Positions 17,032 through 25,069 of a DNA stretch of 64,000 nucleotides are shown piece after piece. The DNA comes from an uncultured Bacteroidota bacterium. Its GTDB lineage: Bacteria; Bacteroidota; Bacteroidia; B-17B0; Aurantibacillaceae. Both the position numbers and the translations under genes were made by a program. The notes below the pieces were generated by a model. It ran no database searches and was not told the origin of the DNA. It saw nothing but the letters and a program-made list of their open reading frames with translations. The stretch is from assembly GCA_937873155.1 (NCBI GenBank), contig CALMVZ010000010.1:124001-188000 (forward strand). Reading direction: 5' to 3'. The stretch's first letter is position 1, and every line of letters begins with the position of its first letter.

Positions 17032-17460
17032 CTATGGCTTTTCTACAAAGCATTTGATCCGAACAGAGGCAGAATTCTTCGCATTTGAAATGATAATAAC
17101 CTTTCGGTCCTGCCTGTCGTAGGCGCTTTTAGTATCGAACTTAACGGTAACTTTTCCGGATTGTCCGGGTGCTATTGGTTGTTTTGGGAATTCAGCAGTG
17201 GTACAAGAACATTCTACTTCGTAATTAGTTATAATAAGAGGCTGGTCACCTTCATTAACGAAAACGTATTCGGCGGTAACAATATCACCTTTTTTTACTT
17301 TACCCAGGTCTTTTTTAGTTTCCGTGAATTTTATTTTGGCCTGTGCATTTGAATTAACAGCAATGCTGATCAAAAACAAAAACAGGAATGTTTTTAAATA
17401 AAAAATCCCCCGTTTTTGCGGGGGATCCTTTGAGAAGCTAATATTATTGTTTAGGAGCAT
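17032..17460 (-). CDS. DUF1573 exported protein (third of three paralogs)
   Basis: Residues 25-45 are a signal peptide (TFLFLFLISIAVNSNAQ), followed by one DUF1573 Ig-like domain: LGKVKKGDIVTAEYVFVNEG and YEVECSCTTAEFPKQPIAPG with the conserved CxC. The only ATG (17460) overlaps the stop of the paralog upstream, and residues 12-19 are encoded by a terminator-shaped hairpin (17405-17426). So either the start is a later non-ATG codon or translation really runs through the hairpin. Confidence 0.72.
   Translation of the reverse strand: MLLNNNISFSKDPPQKRGIFYLKTFLFLFLISIAVNSNAQAKIKFTETKKDLGKVKKGDIVTAEYVFVNEGDQPLIITNYEVECSCTTAEFPKQPIAPGQSGKVTVKFDTKSAYDRQDRKVIIISNAKNSASVRIKCFVEKP
17396..17427 (-). 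terminator. Terminator-like hairpin inside a reading frame
   Basis: Read on the minus strand, ATCCCCCG and CGGGGGAT pair perfectly (8 bp, 6-base loop) and are followed by TTTTTATTT. It lies just after the stop of the middle DUF1573 gene and inside the apparent 5' end of the next one, so it may attenuate expression of the third paralog. Confidence 0.7.
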
Positions 17461-17899
17461 CAGTGGTAGTAGTTGTTGGTGCAGCTTTTACCTCACCTTT
17501 AATTTTCACTTTCACAGTTGCTAATTTTCCGTTCGATGTAATGGTTACGTTCTTATCAAAGCGGCCAACACGTTTAGTGTCGTATTTCACTTTAATAACA
17601 CCACCTTTACCCGGTAAGATCGGTTCTTGCGGCCAGCCCGGCTTGCCATCAATTGTAGTAGATGTACAACCGCACTCGCCTTGAACAGAACTGATAGTTA
17701 AAGGCGATTTACCTACGTTCTTGAATTTGAACTCACGGACACCGTTCGCATCAAAATCAACAGTACCATAATCCAAAGTTTCGTTCTCGATCTTAATTTC
17801 AGGAGCATTCGGATCCGTATTTGGTATAACTGATTCCTGCGCTCTGCCCGCTAATGCGAACATAGAGAATAAAGCAACTATTGCTGTTATTTTTTTCAT
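17444..17899 (-). CDS. DUF1573 exported protein (middle paralog)
   Basis: The signal peptide (MKKITAIVALFSMFALAGRAQ) leads into one DUF1573 domain (about 40-135) with LDYGTVDFDANGVREFKFKN, the conserved QGECGCTST Cys pair and VKYDTKRVGRFDKNVTI. Function is unknown; such proteins are periplasmic or surface proteins abundant in Bacteroidota. It lies 21 bases after the first paralog and shares its upstream promoter. Confidence 0.85.
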   Translation of the reverse strand: MKKITAIVALFSMFALAGRAQESVIPNTDPNAPEIKIENETLDYGTVDFDANGVREFKFKNVGKSPLTISSVQGECGCTSTTIDGKPGWPQEPILPGKGGVIKVKYDTKRVGRFDKNVTITSNGKLATVKVKIKGEVKAAPTTTTTDAPKQ

Positions 17900-17920
17900 T
17901 TCAGAGTTTATTTAATTGGA

Positions 17921-18424
17921 TTAACCTTTTTTCTCTACCGGGGCACCTTTAGATTGCTCAGTCGGAGGGAAAGATACTTCAACCGGTTTAGCTTCAATGC
18001 TACCTTTAATAGAGATAGTTTGAGTACCTGATTTAGCATTAGAGTTAATAGTAACTGTTTTATAGATAGGTCCAACACGCTGAGTATCGTATTTTACCTT
18101 GATCACACCACTTTTACCCGGTAAGATCGGCTCTTTCGGACACTGAGGTACAGTACATCCGCAGCTTCCCATGCAGTTAGAGATAACTAATGGCTCTTTA
18201 CCATTATTGATGAATTTGAACTCACATTCACCGTTATCGCCTTGTTTAATGTTGCCGTAATCGTGAACGGTCTTGTCTAATTTAATGTCTGCTAAACTAG
18301 CCGGAGCTGTTGGAGTTGCAGCAGCATCATGGCCATGTCCGTCATTTGCATTGTGGACTTCCTGAGCGTTTGTTAGAGCGGTTAAACCTGCTACTAAACC
18401 TAAAGTAAGTATAAGCTTTTTCAT
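17921..18424 (-). CDS. DUF1573 exported protein (first paralog)
   Basis: I chose the ATG at 18424, which begins the signal peptide MKKLILTLGLVAGLTALTNA; the longer frame upstream lies in the promoter region. A His/Asp/Gly linker (HNANDGHGHDAAAT) precedes one DUF1573 domain with VHDYGNIKQGDNGECEFKF, MGSCGCTVP and VKYDTQRVGPIYKTVTI. The His-rich linker is absent from the two paralogs and could bind metal (inference). A TATCTTTG box lies 41 bases upstream. Confidence 0.86.
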   Translation of the reverse strand: MKKLILTLGLVAGLTALTNAQEVHNANDGHGHDAAATPTAPASLADIKLDKTVHDYGNIKQGDNGECEFKFINNGKEPLVISNCMGSCGCTVPQCPKEPILPGKSGVIKVKYDTQRVGPIYKTVTINSNAKSGTQTISIKGSIEAKPVEVSFPPTEQSKGAPVEKKG

Positions 18425-18464
18425 GTTGTTTGTTTTTGTTTTAATTAAAGTACTAAAATCATAC

Positions 18465-18472
18465 CAAAGATA
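18465..18472 (-). promoter_or_regulatory. -7 box for the DUF1573 cluster
   Basis: On the minus strand this reads TATCTTTG, matching the Bacteroidota -7 consensus TAnnTTTG. It lies 41 bases before the ATG at 18424. No clear TTG -33 element is seen at the right distance. Confidence 0.5.
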
Positions 18473-18495
18473 ATGATCCAGTAGCATAGTTTGAG

Positions 18496-18503
18496 TATTT
18501 TTG
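18496..18503 (+). promoter_or_regulatory. -7 box for valS
   Basis: TATTTTTG matches TAnnTTTG and ends 28 bases before the valS ATG. Together with the minus-strand box at 18465-18472 it forms a compact divergent promoter. A -33 TTG is not evident. Confidence 0.5.
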
Positions 18504-18531
18504 CGAAATTTAACAAAAATTTGAACTCGTA

Positions 18532-21174
18532 ATGGAAATCGCAAAAACATATAGTCCTAAGGAAGCGGAAGATAAATGGTACCAATATTGGCTCGATAAG
18601 AAATTTTTCAGATCACAGGTCGATACATCTAAAAAACCATATACAATTGTTATTCCTCCGCCTAATGTAACAGGCGTGTTGCACATGGGTCATATGTTGA
18701 ATAATACGATCCAGGATGTTTTAATTCGCCGTGCACGAATGTTAGGTTTCAACGCGTGCTGGGTACCAGGCACTGATCATGCGAGTATTGCTACTGAGGC
18801 AAAAGTGGTGAAGTTGTTAGCTGATAAAGGAATAAAAAAATCAGAATTAAGCCGTGAAGATTTTTTAAAGCATGCATGGGACTGGAAAGAAAAATACGGA
18901 GGCATTATTTTAGAGCAACTAAAAAAATTAGGTGCAAGTTGTGATTGGGACCGTACCCGCTTTACAATGGAAGAAGAATTGAGTGAGGCGGTTATTGATG
19001 TCTTCATTGATCTTTATAATAAGGGAGAAATTTACCGCGGTGTTAGAATGGTTAACTGGGATCCGCAAGGATTAACTGCAGTTAGTGATGAAGAAGTAAT
19101 TCATAAAGAAACCAATAGCAAGCTTGTTTTCGTAAAGTATAAAATTGAGGGAACGACTGATTTTGTGACGGTAGCAACTACACGTCCTGAAACAATAATG
19201 GGTGATACTGCAGTTTGTGTGCATCCTGATGATGAGCGTTACAAACATTTAAAAGGAAAGAATGTTATTGTTCCGATCGTGAACAGGCCTGTTCCTGTTA
19301 TTTATGACGACTATATTGATCTTGAATTCGGAACCGGCGCGTTAAAAGTTACGCCTGCTCATGATATCAATGATTTTAATCTTGGACAAAAACACAAGCT
19401 TCCAATTATCGATGCATTAACAGCGGATGGAAAGATCTCTGAGGCTGCGGGTGCTTATGTTGGAATGGATCGTTTTGCCTGCCGTAAACAAATTATAAAA
19501 GATCTTCAGGAACAAGGTTTAGTTGAGAAAATAGAAGAGATAAAAAATAAAGTTGGTTACAGCGAGAGAACAGACGCAGTGATCGAACCAAAATTATCCA
19601 TGCAATGGTTCCTGAAAATGGATAAAGTAAGTAAACCTGCTTTAGATGCTGTGATAAAAACAGGAGATGTAAAATTAATTCCTGAAAAATTCATCAACAC
19701 TTACAAGCATTGGATGGAAAATGTACACGATTGGTGTATCAGTCGCCAGTTATGGTGGGGACAAAGAATTCCGGCGTGGTATGATGGAAAAGGAAATACG
19801 GTTGTGTGTAAGACTAAAGAAGAAGCATTTGAAAAATTAAGAATTAAGAATGCGGAATTAAGAATTGAAGATGTTAAGCAGGATGAGGATGTATTGGATA
19901 CATGGTTCTCTTCCTGGTTATGGCCTCTGACCGTATTTGATCCGAAGGTCATTAAGAATGGTTGGGATAAAGCGAATGCTGATCTTAAATATTATTATCC
20001 AACCAATGATCTTGTTACTGCACCTGAAATTTTATTTTTCTGGGTAGCGCGGATGATGATAGCAGGTTATGAGTATACAGGACAAAAACCATTTACGAAC
20101 GTTTACTTAACCGGTATTGTTCGTGATAAACTCGGACGTAAGATGAGTAAGAGTTTGGGGAATAGTCCGGAGCCATTAGAACTAATTACAAAATACGGTG
20201 CTGATGGTGTTCGTGTTGGAATGTTATTGTGTTCTCCTGCAGGAAATGACCTGATGTTTGATGAAGCGCATTGTGAGCAGGGAAGGAATTTCTGGAATAA
20301 AGTTTGGAATGCTTTCCGTTTAGTAAAAGGATTTGAAGTTGCCGATATAAAACAAAGTGCTGCTCAAAAAACAGCGATCACCTGGTTCGAGAATAAATTA
20401 AGTGAGCAATTAGAGATCATCAACGATCATTATTCAAAGTACAGGATGAGTGATGCGCTGATGGCAACCTATAAATTAGTGTGGGATGATTTTTGCGCAT
20501 GGTATTTAGAGGCGATCAAACCTGATTTTGTAGATGGAAAATCTCAACCAATTGATAAGGCGACTTATGATGCAACAATAAATTACTTAGAGAGTTTATT
20601 GAAGATCATGCACCCGTGGATGCCGTTCGTTACTGAAGAGATCTGGCATTTGATAAAAGACAGAAGCGAAAAGGATTGTATCATTGTTGCGGCATGGCCT
20701 GCACAGAAGGCAGTAGACAGTAAGCAGCTGGCAGAGTTTGAGGTTTGTAAGGAAATTGTAGCGATGATCAGAAATATCAGGGCGCAAAAACAATTGTCCC
20801 CAAAAGAAAAGCTGGAGTTAATTGAAAGATCGGACGCTCAACATTCTTATTTTGATGAATTGGTAATGAAACTTGCGAATTTAGGTTCACTTACTTACAA
20901 AAAAGAAAAAGTGGATGGCGCATTCTCGTTCATGATCAAATCGACTGAATTTTTTGTTCCGCTTTCAGCAAATATTAATGTGGAAGAAGAAAAAATACGT
21001 ATCGCTAAAGAATTAGATTACAATAAAGGCTTCTTAAAAAGTGTACAGGTAAAATTGTCGAACGAAAAATTTGTTGCCAACGCAAAACCTGAGCTAATTG
21101 CCCTTGAACGCAAGAAGCAGGCAGATGCGGAAGCGAAAATAAAAGCTCTCGAAGATCAATTATCAGCTTTATAA
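18532..21174 (+). CDS. valS: Valyl-tRNA synthetase
   Basis: ValRS charges tRNA-Val. The 880-residue class I enzyme has the HIGH-type motif in PPNVTGVLHMGHML (about residue 45), the editing domain (VATTRPETIMGDTAVCVHP), and KMSKS in GRKMSKSLGN (about 540), followed by the anticodon domain and a C-terminal Val-tRNA coiled arm (about 810-880). Residues 434-447 (EKLRIKNAELRIED) are encoded by an AATTAAGAATTAAG repeat that replaces the usual sequence just before DEDVLDTWFSSWLWP. The reading frame is kept. Confidence 0.95.
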   Translation: MEIAKTYSPKEAEDKWYQYWLDKKFFRSQVDTSKKPYTIVIPPPNVTGVLHMGHMLNNTIQDVLIRRARMLGFNACWVPGTDHASIATEAKVVKLLADKGIKKSELSREDFLKHAWDWKEKYGGIILEQLKKLGASCDWDRTRFTMEEELSEAVIDVFIDLYNKGEIYRGVRMVNWDPQGLTAVSDEEVIHKETNSKLVFVKYKIEGTTDFVTVATTRPETIMGDTAVCVHPDDERYKHLKGKNVIVPIVNRPVPVIYDDYIDLEFGTGALKVTPAHDINDFNLGQKHKLPIIDALTADGKISEAAGAYVGMDRFACRKQIIKDLQEQGLVEKIEEIKNKVGYSERTDAVIEPKLSMQWFLKMDKVSKPALDAVIKTGDVKLIPEKFINTYKHWMENVHDWCISRQLWWGQRIPAWYDGKGNTVVCKTKEEAFEKLRIKNAELRIEDVKQDEDVLDTWFSSWLWPLTVFDPKVIKNGWDKANADLKYYYPTNDLVTAPEILFFWVARMMIAGYEYTGQKPFTNVYLTGIVRDKLGRKMSKSLGNSPEPLELITKYGADGVRVGMLLCSPAGNDLMFDEAHCEQGRNFWNKVWNAFRLVKGFEVADIKQSAAQKTAITWFENKLSEQLEIINDHYSKYRMSDALMATYKLVWDDFCAWYLEAIKPDFVDGKSQPIDKATYDATINYLESLLKIMHPWMPFVTEEIWHLIKDRSEKDCIIVAAWPAQKAVDSKQLAEFEVCKEIVAMIRNIRAQKQLSPKEKLELIERSDAQHSYFDELVMKLANLGSLTYKKEKVDGAFSFMIKSTEFFVPLSANINVEEEKIRIAKELDYNKGFLKSVQVKLSNEKFVANAKPELIALERKKQADAEAKIKALEDQLSAL
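19834..19870. repeat. AATTAAGAATTAAG-type repeat inside valS
   Basis: Two near-identical half units (AATTAAGAATTAAGAAT, then GAATTAAGAATTGAAG) lie in frame in valS and code for LRIKNAELRIE. Such A/T-rich units are usually intergenic in this phylum (recalled, not searched). Confidence 0.5.
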
Positions 21175-21183
21175 ATTAATAAA

Positions 21184-22236
21184 TTGAAGAATCAAAAGAC
21201 AGCCACAGTAGTTATTTTATTAAGTGTGTTGAACGCTTTTTTATGTGCGGCTGCTTTGGTAACATGGCAATTATCTTCATCGGCAGCCTTCGATCTTGCT
21301 TTGGTACTTATTTTGTTTTTCGCTTTTTTCGTTATCTCTTTTTTGGTTCTGTATTTTATTTACAGCCCTTTCATTTTTAACAAGATCAAAAATGTACAGA
21401 GTGATCTGAGTAAGATCTTGCCGCAAAATGAAATTCCCGATACTAAATTCCAGTTAGATGAGATCGATCCGATCACGCAATTGGATCTGGAAGTAAAAAA
21501 GATAACTATCGCACGCCAAAAAGAATTAGAGCATTTAAAGAATGTGGATAGTTATCGTAAAGAGTATTTAGGTAATGTATCTCACGAATTAAAAACACCG
21601 GTGTTTAACATTCAAGGTTATGTATCTACTTTAATTGACGGAGGGTTGAATGATCCGAATATCAATCTCGATTATTTAAAGCGTGCCGACAAAAGTATAG
21701 AGCGTATCATCCACATCATCGATGATCTGGAAACCATTACTCAATTAGAGACCGGTTCTTTAGAATTGGAATTTGAGAAATATGATTTCAGCGCACAGTG
21801 CCGTGATGTATTAGAGCAATTGGATATGATTGCGAAAAAGAAAAACATCACGCTGTCGCTAGCTAAGAAATTTGATAAGCCTCTCATAGTCTCTGCTGAT
21901 AAATTCAGGATCCGCCAGGTGTTAGTGAACCTGATCACCAACAGTATCAAGTATGGTAAAGAAGGTGGCGTAACAGAGATCGGATTCAGTCTTTATAATG
22001 ATGAAGTGATCGTGGAAATTAAAGATAATGGTATTGGAATATCTCCTGAACATTTACCGCGTTTATTCGAACGTTTTTACAGGGTTGATAAGGGCCGGAG
22101 CAGGGAACAGGGCGGTACAGGCTTAGGTTTGGCCATTGTGAAGCACATTATAGAAGCGCACCAGAAATCCATCAGCGTAAAAAGCAAAGTAAATGAGGGA
22201 ACAGTGTTCACTTTTACTTTGAACCGCTTTATCTAA
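21184..22236 (+). CDS. Sensor histidine kinase
   Basis: The start is TTG at 21184, 10 bases after valS, because no ATG occurs before the membrane segments. Two membrane helices (about 8-30 and 35-60) enclose almost no periplasmic loop, so it probably senses the membrane or a cytosolic partner. The HisKA helix carries the phosphorylated His in LGNVSHELKTPVFNIQGYV, followed by N (VLVNLITNSIKYG), G1 (VEIKDNGIGIS), F (LFERFYRVD) and G2 (GGTGLGLAIVKHI) boxes. It is PhoR-like. No response regulator lies next to it. Confidence 0.9.
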   Translation: MKNQKTATVVILLSVLNAFLCAAALVTWQLSSSAAFDLALVLILFFAFFVISFLVLYFIYSPFIFNKIKNVQSDLSKILPQNEIPDTKFQLDEIDPITQLDLEVKKITIARQKELEHLKNVDSYRKEYLGNVSHELKTPVFNIQGYVSTLIDGGLNDPNINLDYLKRADKSIERIIHIIDDLETITQLETGSLELEFEKYDFSAQCRDVLEQLDMIAKKKNITLSLAKKFDKPLIVSADKFRIRQVLVNLITNSIKYGKEGGVTEIGFSLYNDEVIVEIKDNGIGISPEHLPRLFERFYRVDKGRSREQGGTGLGLAIVKHIIEAHQKSISVKSKVNEGTVFTFTLNRFI

Positions 22237-22254
22237 ATTTTATATATTAGTGCC

Positions 22255-23562
22255 ATGAAAAAAATCCATGTTTTAGTAGCATTGTTGTTATCTGCAGCTA
22301 TAGCTTCCGCGCAATTAGATAAATGCGCGACCATGCATGTGCTGAAGGAAAGCATTAAGCAGCATAATTTAACTTCAACTTTTTATACTGCTGAGCAAGC
22401 GGCAAATAAATGGTTGGAAGAAAATAAAGCGAAAATCACCGCAAAGACAAAAGCAGTTATAAAGATCCCTGTTGTCGTTCACGTAGTTTATAAGAATGCA
22501 GCTCAGAATGTGCCTGACTCAAATATCTATTCCCAGATCTCCGTTCTGAATGAATGTTTCAGGAAAATGAATTCGAATTACGGTAACACCCGCAATATTT
22601 TTGATTCTATTGGTGCTGATGTAGAGCTGGAGTTTTGTCTGGCTGATAAAGATCCTTTAGGGAATGCAACAACTGGGATCATCCGTAAATCAACACCTAC
22701 ATCTTCTCAATTCGATCCTCTATTCGGATTTGATAATGTAAAAAAACCATCAAAAGGGGGTGATACACTTTGGCCTCCGTCACGGTATTTAAACATCTGG
22801 ACCTGCGACATGAGTTTATTTTCGGTTGAGGCTGTTTTAGGTTATGCCCAATTTCCGGGAATGGCACAGCAAACGGATGGCGTGGTAATTCAATACAATT
22901 ATTTCGGACGTTATGCCAAACCAAAATTCTTAGGTCGTACAACAGTTCATGAAGTAGGGCATTGGTTAGGCATGCGGCACATTTGGGCGGATGATGCTCC
23001 TGGTTTAAGTCAGCCCGGTACTTGCGACTCCACCGATTTTGTTTATGATACACCTAATTGTAAAAGTCAGTCAGCACAGGATTGTGATACAGTAATAAAT
23101 TCCTGCTCAAATGAAGACCCTTATTGGGGAACAATTGATCCTCCGGATATGGTGGAAAATTACATGGATTATAGCAAGGACAGTTGTATGACAATGTTCA
23201 CCAAAGGGCAAAAAGCGCGTATGTATTCGTTTTTAAATACTAACCCGGACCGTCTTGCTATTTGTACCAGTACAGCAGGATGTGCCACGTTTGCGGGGGT
23301 TGGAGAGATAAAGGATCTTGGGAATTATGTTAATGTTTATCCTAATCCTGCCTCCGATCTTGTGAAGATAACGCTCAATAATCTTGGCTACTCTGATTTC
23401 AAATATGAGATGTTCAATGCCACAGGTCAAAAGGTAAAAACAGGTGAGATAAATTACTTCATTACAGAGGTAAATACGGCAGATCTGTCAGCCGGAATTT
23501 ATTTTTTAAAGGTATACAATACCTCTAATACTATTACGAAAAGAGTGGTGGTTAACAGGTGA
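22255..23562 (+). CDS. T9SS-exported M43-family zinc metalloprotease
   Basis: The signal peptide (VLVALLLSAAIASAQ) and a propeptide are followed by a pappalysin-type (M43) catalytic domain with the extended zinc motif HEVGHWLGMRH (about residue 230) and a Met-turn in MVENYMDYSKDSCMTMFT. The last 80 residues are a type A T9SS sorting domain (VYPNPASDLVKI ... GIYFLKVYN ... KRVVVNR), so the enzyme is exported and anchored or released at the surface. It starts 18 bases after the kinase gene. Confidence 0.9.
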   Translation: MKKIHVLVALLLSAAIASAQLDKCATMHVLKESIKQHNLTSTFYTAEQAANKWLEENKAKITAKTKAVIKIPVVVHVVYKNAAQNVPDSNIYSQISVLNECFRKMNSNYGNTRNIFDSIGADVELEFCLADKDPLGNATTGIIRKSTPTSSQFDPLFGFDNVKKPSKGGDTLWPPSRYLNIWTCDMSLFSVEAVLGYAQFPGMAQQTDGVVIQYNYFGRYAKPKFLGRTTVHEVGHWLGMRHIWADDAPGLSQPGTCDSTDFVYDTPNCKSQSAQDCDTVINSCSNEDPYWGTIDPPDMVENYMDYSKDSCMTMFTKGQKARMYSFLNTNPDRLAICTSTAGCATFAGVGEIKDLGNYVNVYPNPASDLVKITLNNLGYSDFKYEMFNATGQKVKTGEINYFITEVNTADLSAGIYFLKVYNTSNTITKRVVVNR

Positions 23563-23702
23563 TTTATTTGCAGGATCATTTTTCAATAGTAGTTATTATT
23601 CTGGAGAAAGATATTTGTTCCCGGAGATTGGTGAAAAGGAAAAAATGTGAAGTGTTTATCAAAAGATCGAATTGATGATTTAAGGCCGTAAACTAACAAG
23701 AT

Positions 23703-23734
23703 AATCTGGTAAGTGTAGGGGACCAGATTTTTTT
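23703..23734 (+). terminator. Rho-independent terminator after the protease gene
   Basis: AATCTGGT (23703-23710) and ACCAGATT (23722-23729) form an 8-bp stem followed by T7. It ends at the stop codon of the convergent propeller gene and is about 140 bases after the protease stop. Confidence 0.65.
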
Positions 23735-25044
23735 CACGGTTTAAGTATTGAACCGAGCCAAAAATCATATCTACCTTTGTTTGATCTAACATCTCTGTCT
23801 GCCGAGCGACTGCTCCCGCAAAAGATGAAATTTCCCTCCTTAGTCTCAATACAACCGAGACTAATTTCGGTTTTACTTCCGCCAATAAATTTTTCCCATT
23901 GTTTATTACCCTTGTCATCGATCTTAAGTATCCAAATATTTTGATTACCGGATCCGGCTCCGTTTGCTGTTTGATAGTGGTCGCTCGTACCGCTTAGAAT
24001 ATAACCGCCATCGGCTGTTTTGGCAATTGATCCGAATTCATCGTAATAATAGTATCCGTAAGTTTTTTGCGATAGAAGATTTCCCAACGAATCAAGTGTC
24101 ACGATCCACCCATCGCTCGTATTGAAAGAAGCGTCTGTTGTATCGTGATTGCCCCCACCTATATTTCCATCATTTGAATGTGTATAACCGACCAACATCA
24201 GGTTTCCACCTGTTGTTTGGATACATGAATTAAGCATGTCTGTATCAGTCCCACCGTAAGATTTTTTCCATTCAATCGTTCCTTTTTCGTTACATTTCAG
24301 GATTCGGAAGTTGCAATTTGCTGTATAAATATCGGCTCCCGGAAGGTAAATAATCCCGGCAACAAGATAACCGTTTCCATAGCGTTGAATTGACACCGGA
24401 ACGGTTTCTTCTTCACCACTCAATACGTTTTCCGATATTATTTTTCCATCTAAACTAACAACTGTTAATGATACATTGCCTAAATAAGGTCGGGTTTCTG
24501 CACCTGGTACGGTGGTTTTGTTAAGAATAACGAATTTATTGTCTTGATTAAAGCATGCGGATAAAGCCTGATTATCCCGGATGTCGCCATATGCTAATTG
24601 CCATTCAATCTTACCTTTAGAATTCAGCTTGACGATCCAAGCATCACTGTCGGTTTGATCTTTAATATTTCCCGTTTTTTTTGAGTTGGTAGACCCTGTC
24701 AGCAGGAATCCTCCTCCAGGGATCAGAAGAATGTCGTTAAGTCTTTCATCACCAACTCCCCCAAACATCTTTTTCCATTCTATTTTGCCATTATGGTTTG
24801 TTTTAATAATCACTATATCAACTCCACCTTTGCTTGCAGCCATATCATAGTCCTTTGACTGTGTATGCCCTCCAAAAATATAACCCTGATCCGATGTCTG
24901 ATGAAAATCAGAAATCATATCATCCTGGCTTCCGCCGATGTTCAATTGCCAGGAAATATTGGTAAGTTGTGCAAGGCCATGAAAAGAGAAAACCGACTGA
25001 ATAACAATTATGAAAAGTAAGATGTATTGGTTTTGGTTTTTCAT
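23734..25044 (-). CDS. Exported beta-propeller protein
   Basis: The ATG at 25044 begins a signal peptide (YILLFIIVIQSVFSFHGLAQ). The rest is six or seven repeats of about 60 residues with the pattern W-x-x-x-(F/Y)GG-x-x-x-D, then GG(Y/F)-(L/I)-x-x-G-x-(T/S), as in KKMFGGVGDERLNDIL / GGGFLLTGSTNS and KKSYGGTDTDMLNSC / GGNLMLVGYTHS. This is a propeller of the type found in many Bacteroidota exported proteins. It lacks a T9SS sorting end. It is 25 bases downstream of the DUF4157 gene, so the two are probably co-expressed. Confidence 0.78.
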   Translation of the reverse strand: MKNQNQYILLFIIVIQSVFSFHGLAQLTNISWQLNIGGSQDDMISDFHQTSDQGYIFGGHTQSKDYDMAASKGGVDIVIIKTNHNGKIEWKKMFGGVGDERLNDILLIPGGGFLLTGSTNSKKTGNIKDQTDSDAWIVKLNSKGKIEWQLAYGDIRDNQALSACFNQDNKFVILNKTTVPGAETRPYLGNVSLTVVSLDGKIISENVLSGEEETVPVSIQRYGNGYLVAGIIYLPGADIYTANCNFRILKCNEKGTIEWKKSYGGTDTDMLNSCIQTTGGNLMLVGYTHSNDGNIGGGNHDTTDASFNTSDGWIVTLDSLGNLLSQKTYGYYYYDEFGSIAKTADGGYILSGTSDHYQTANGAGSGNQNIWILKIDDKGNKQWEKFIGGSKTEISLGCIETKEGNFIFCGSSRSADRDVRSNKGRYDFWLGSILKP

Positions 25045-25069
25045 GATCAATTAACCTATTTATAGTTCT

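Noticed and set aside
22697-23053. 118-codon minus-strand frame opposite the metalloprotease
   Set aside because: It covers the complement of the zinc motif; the protease is certain.
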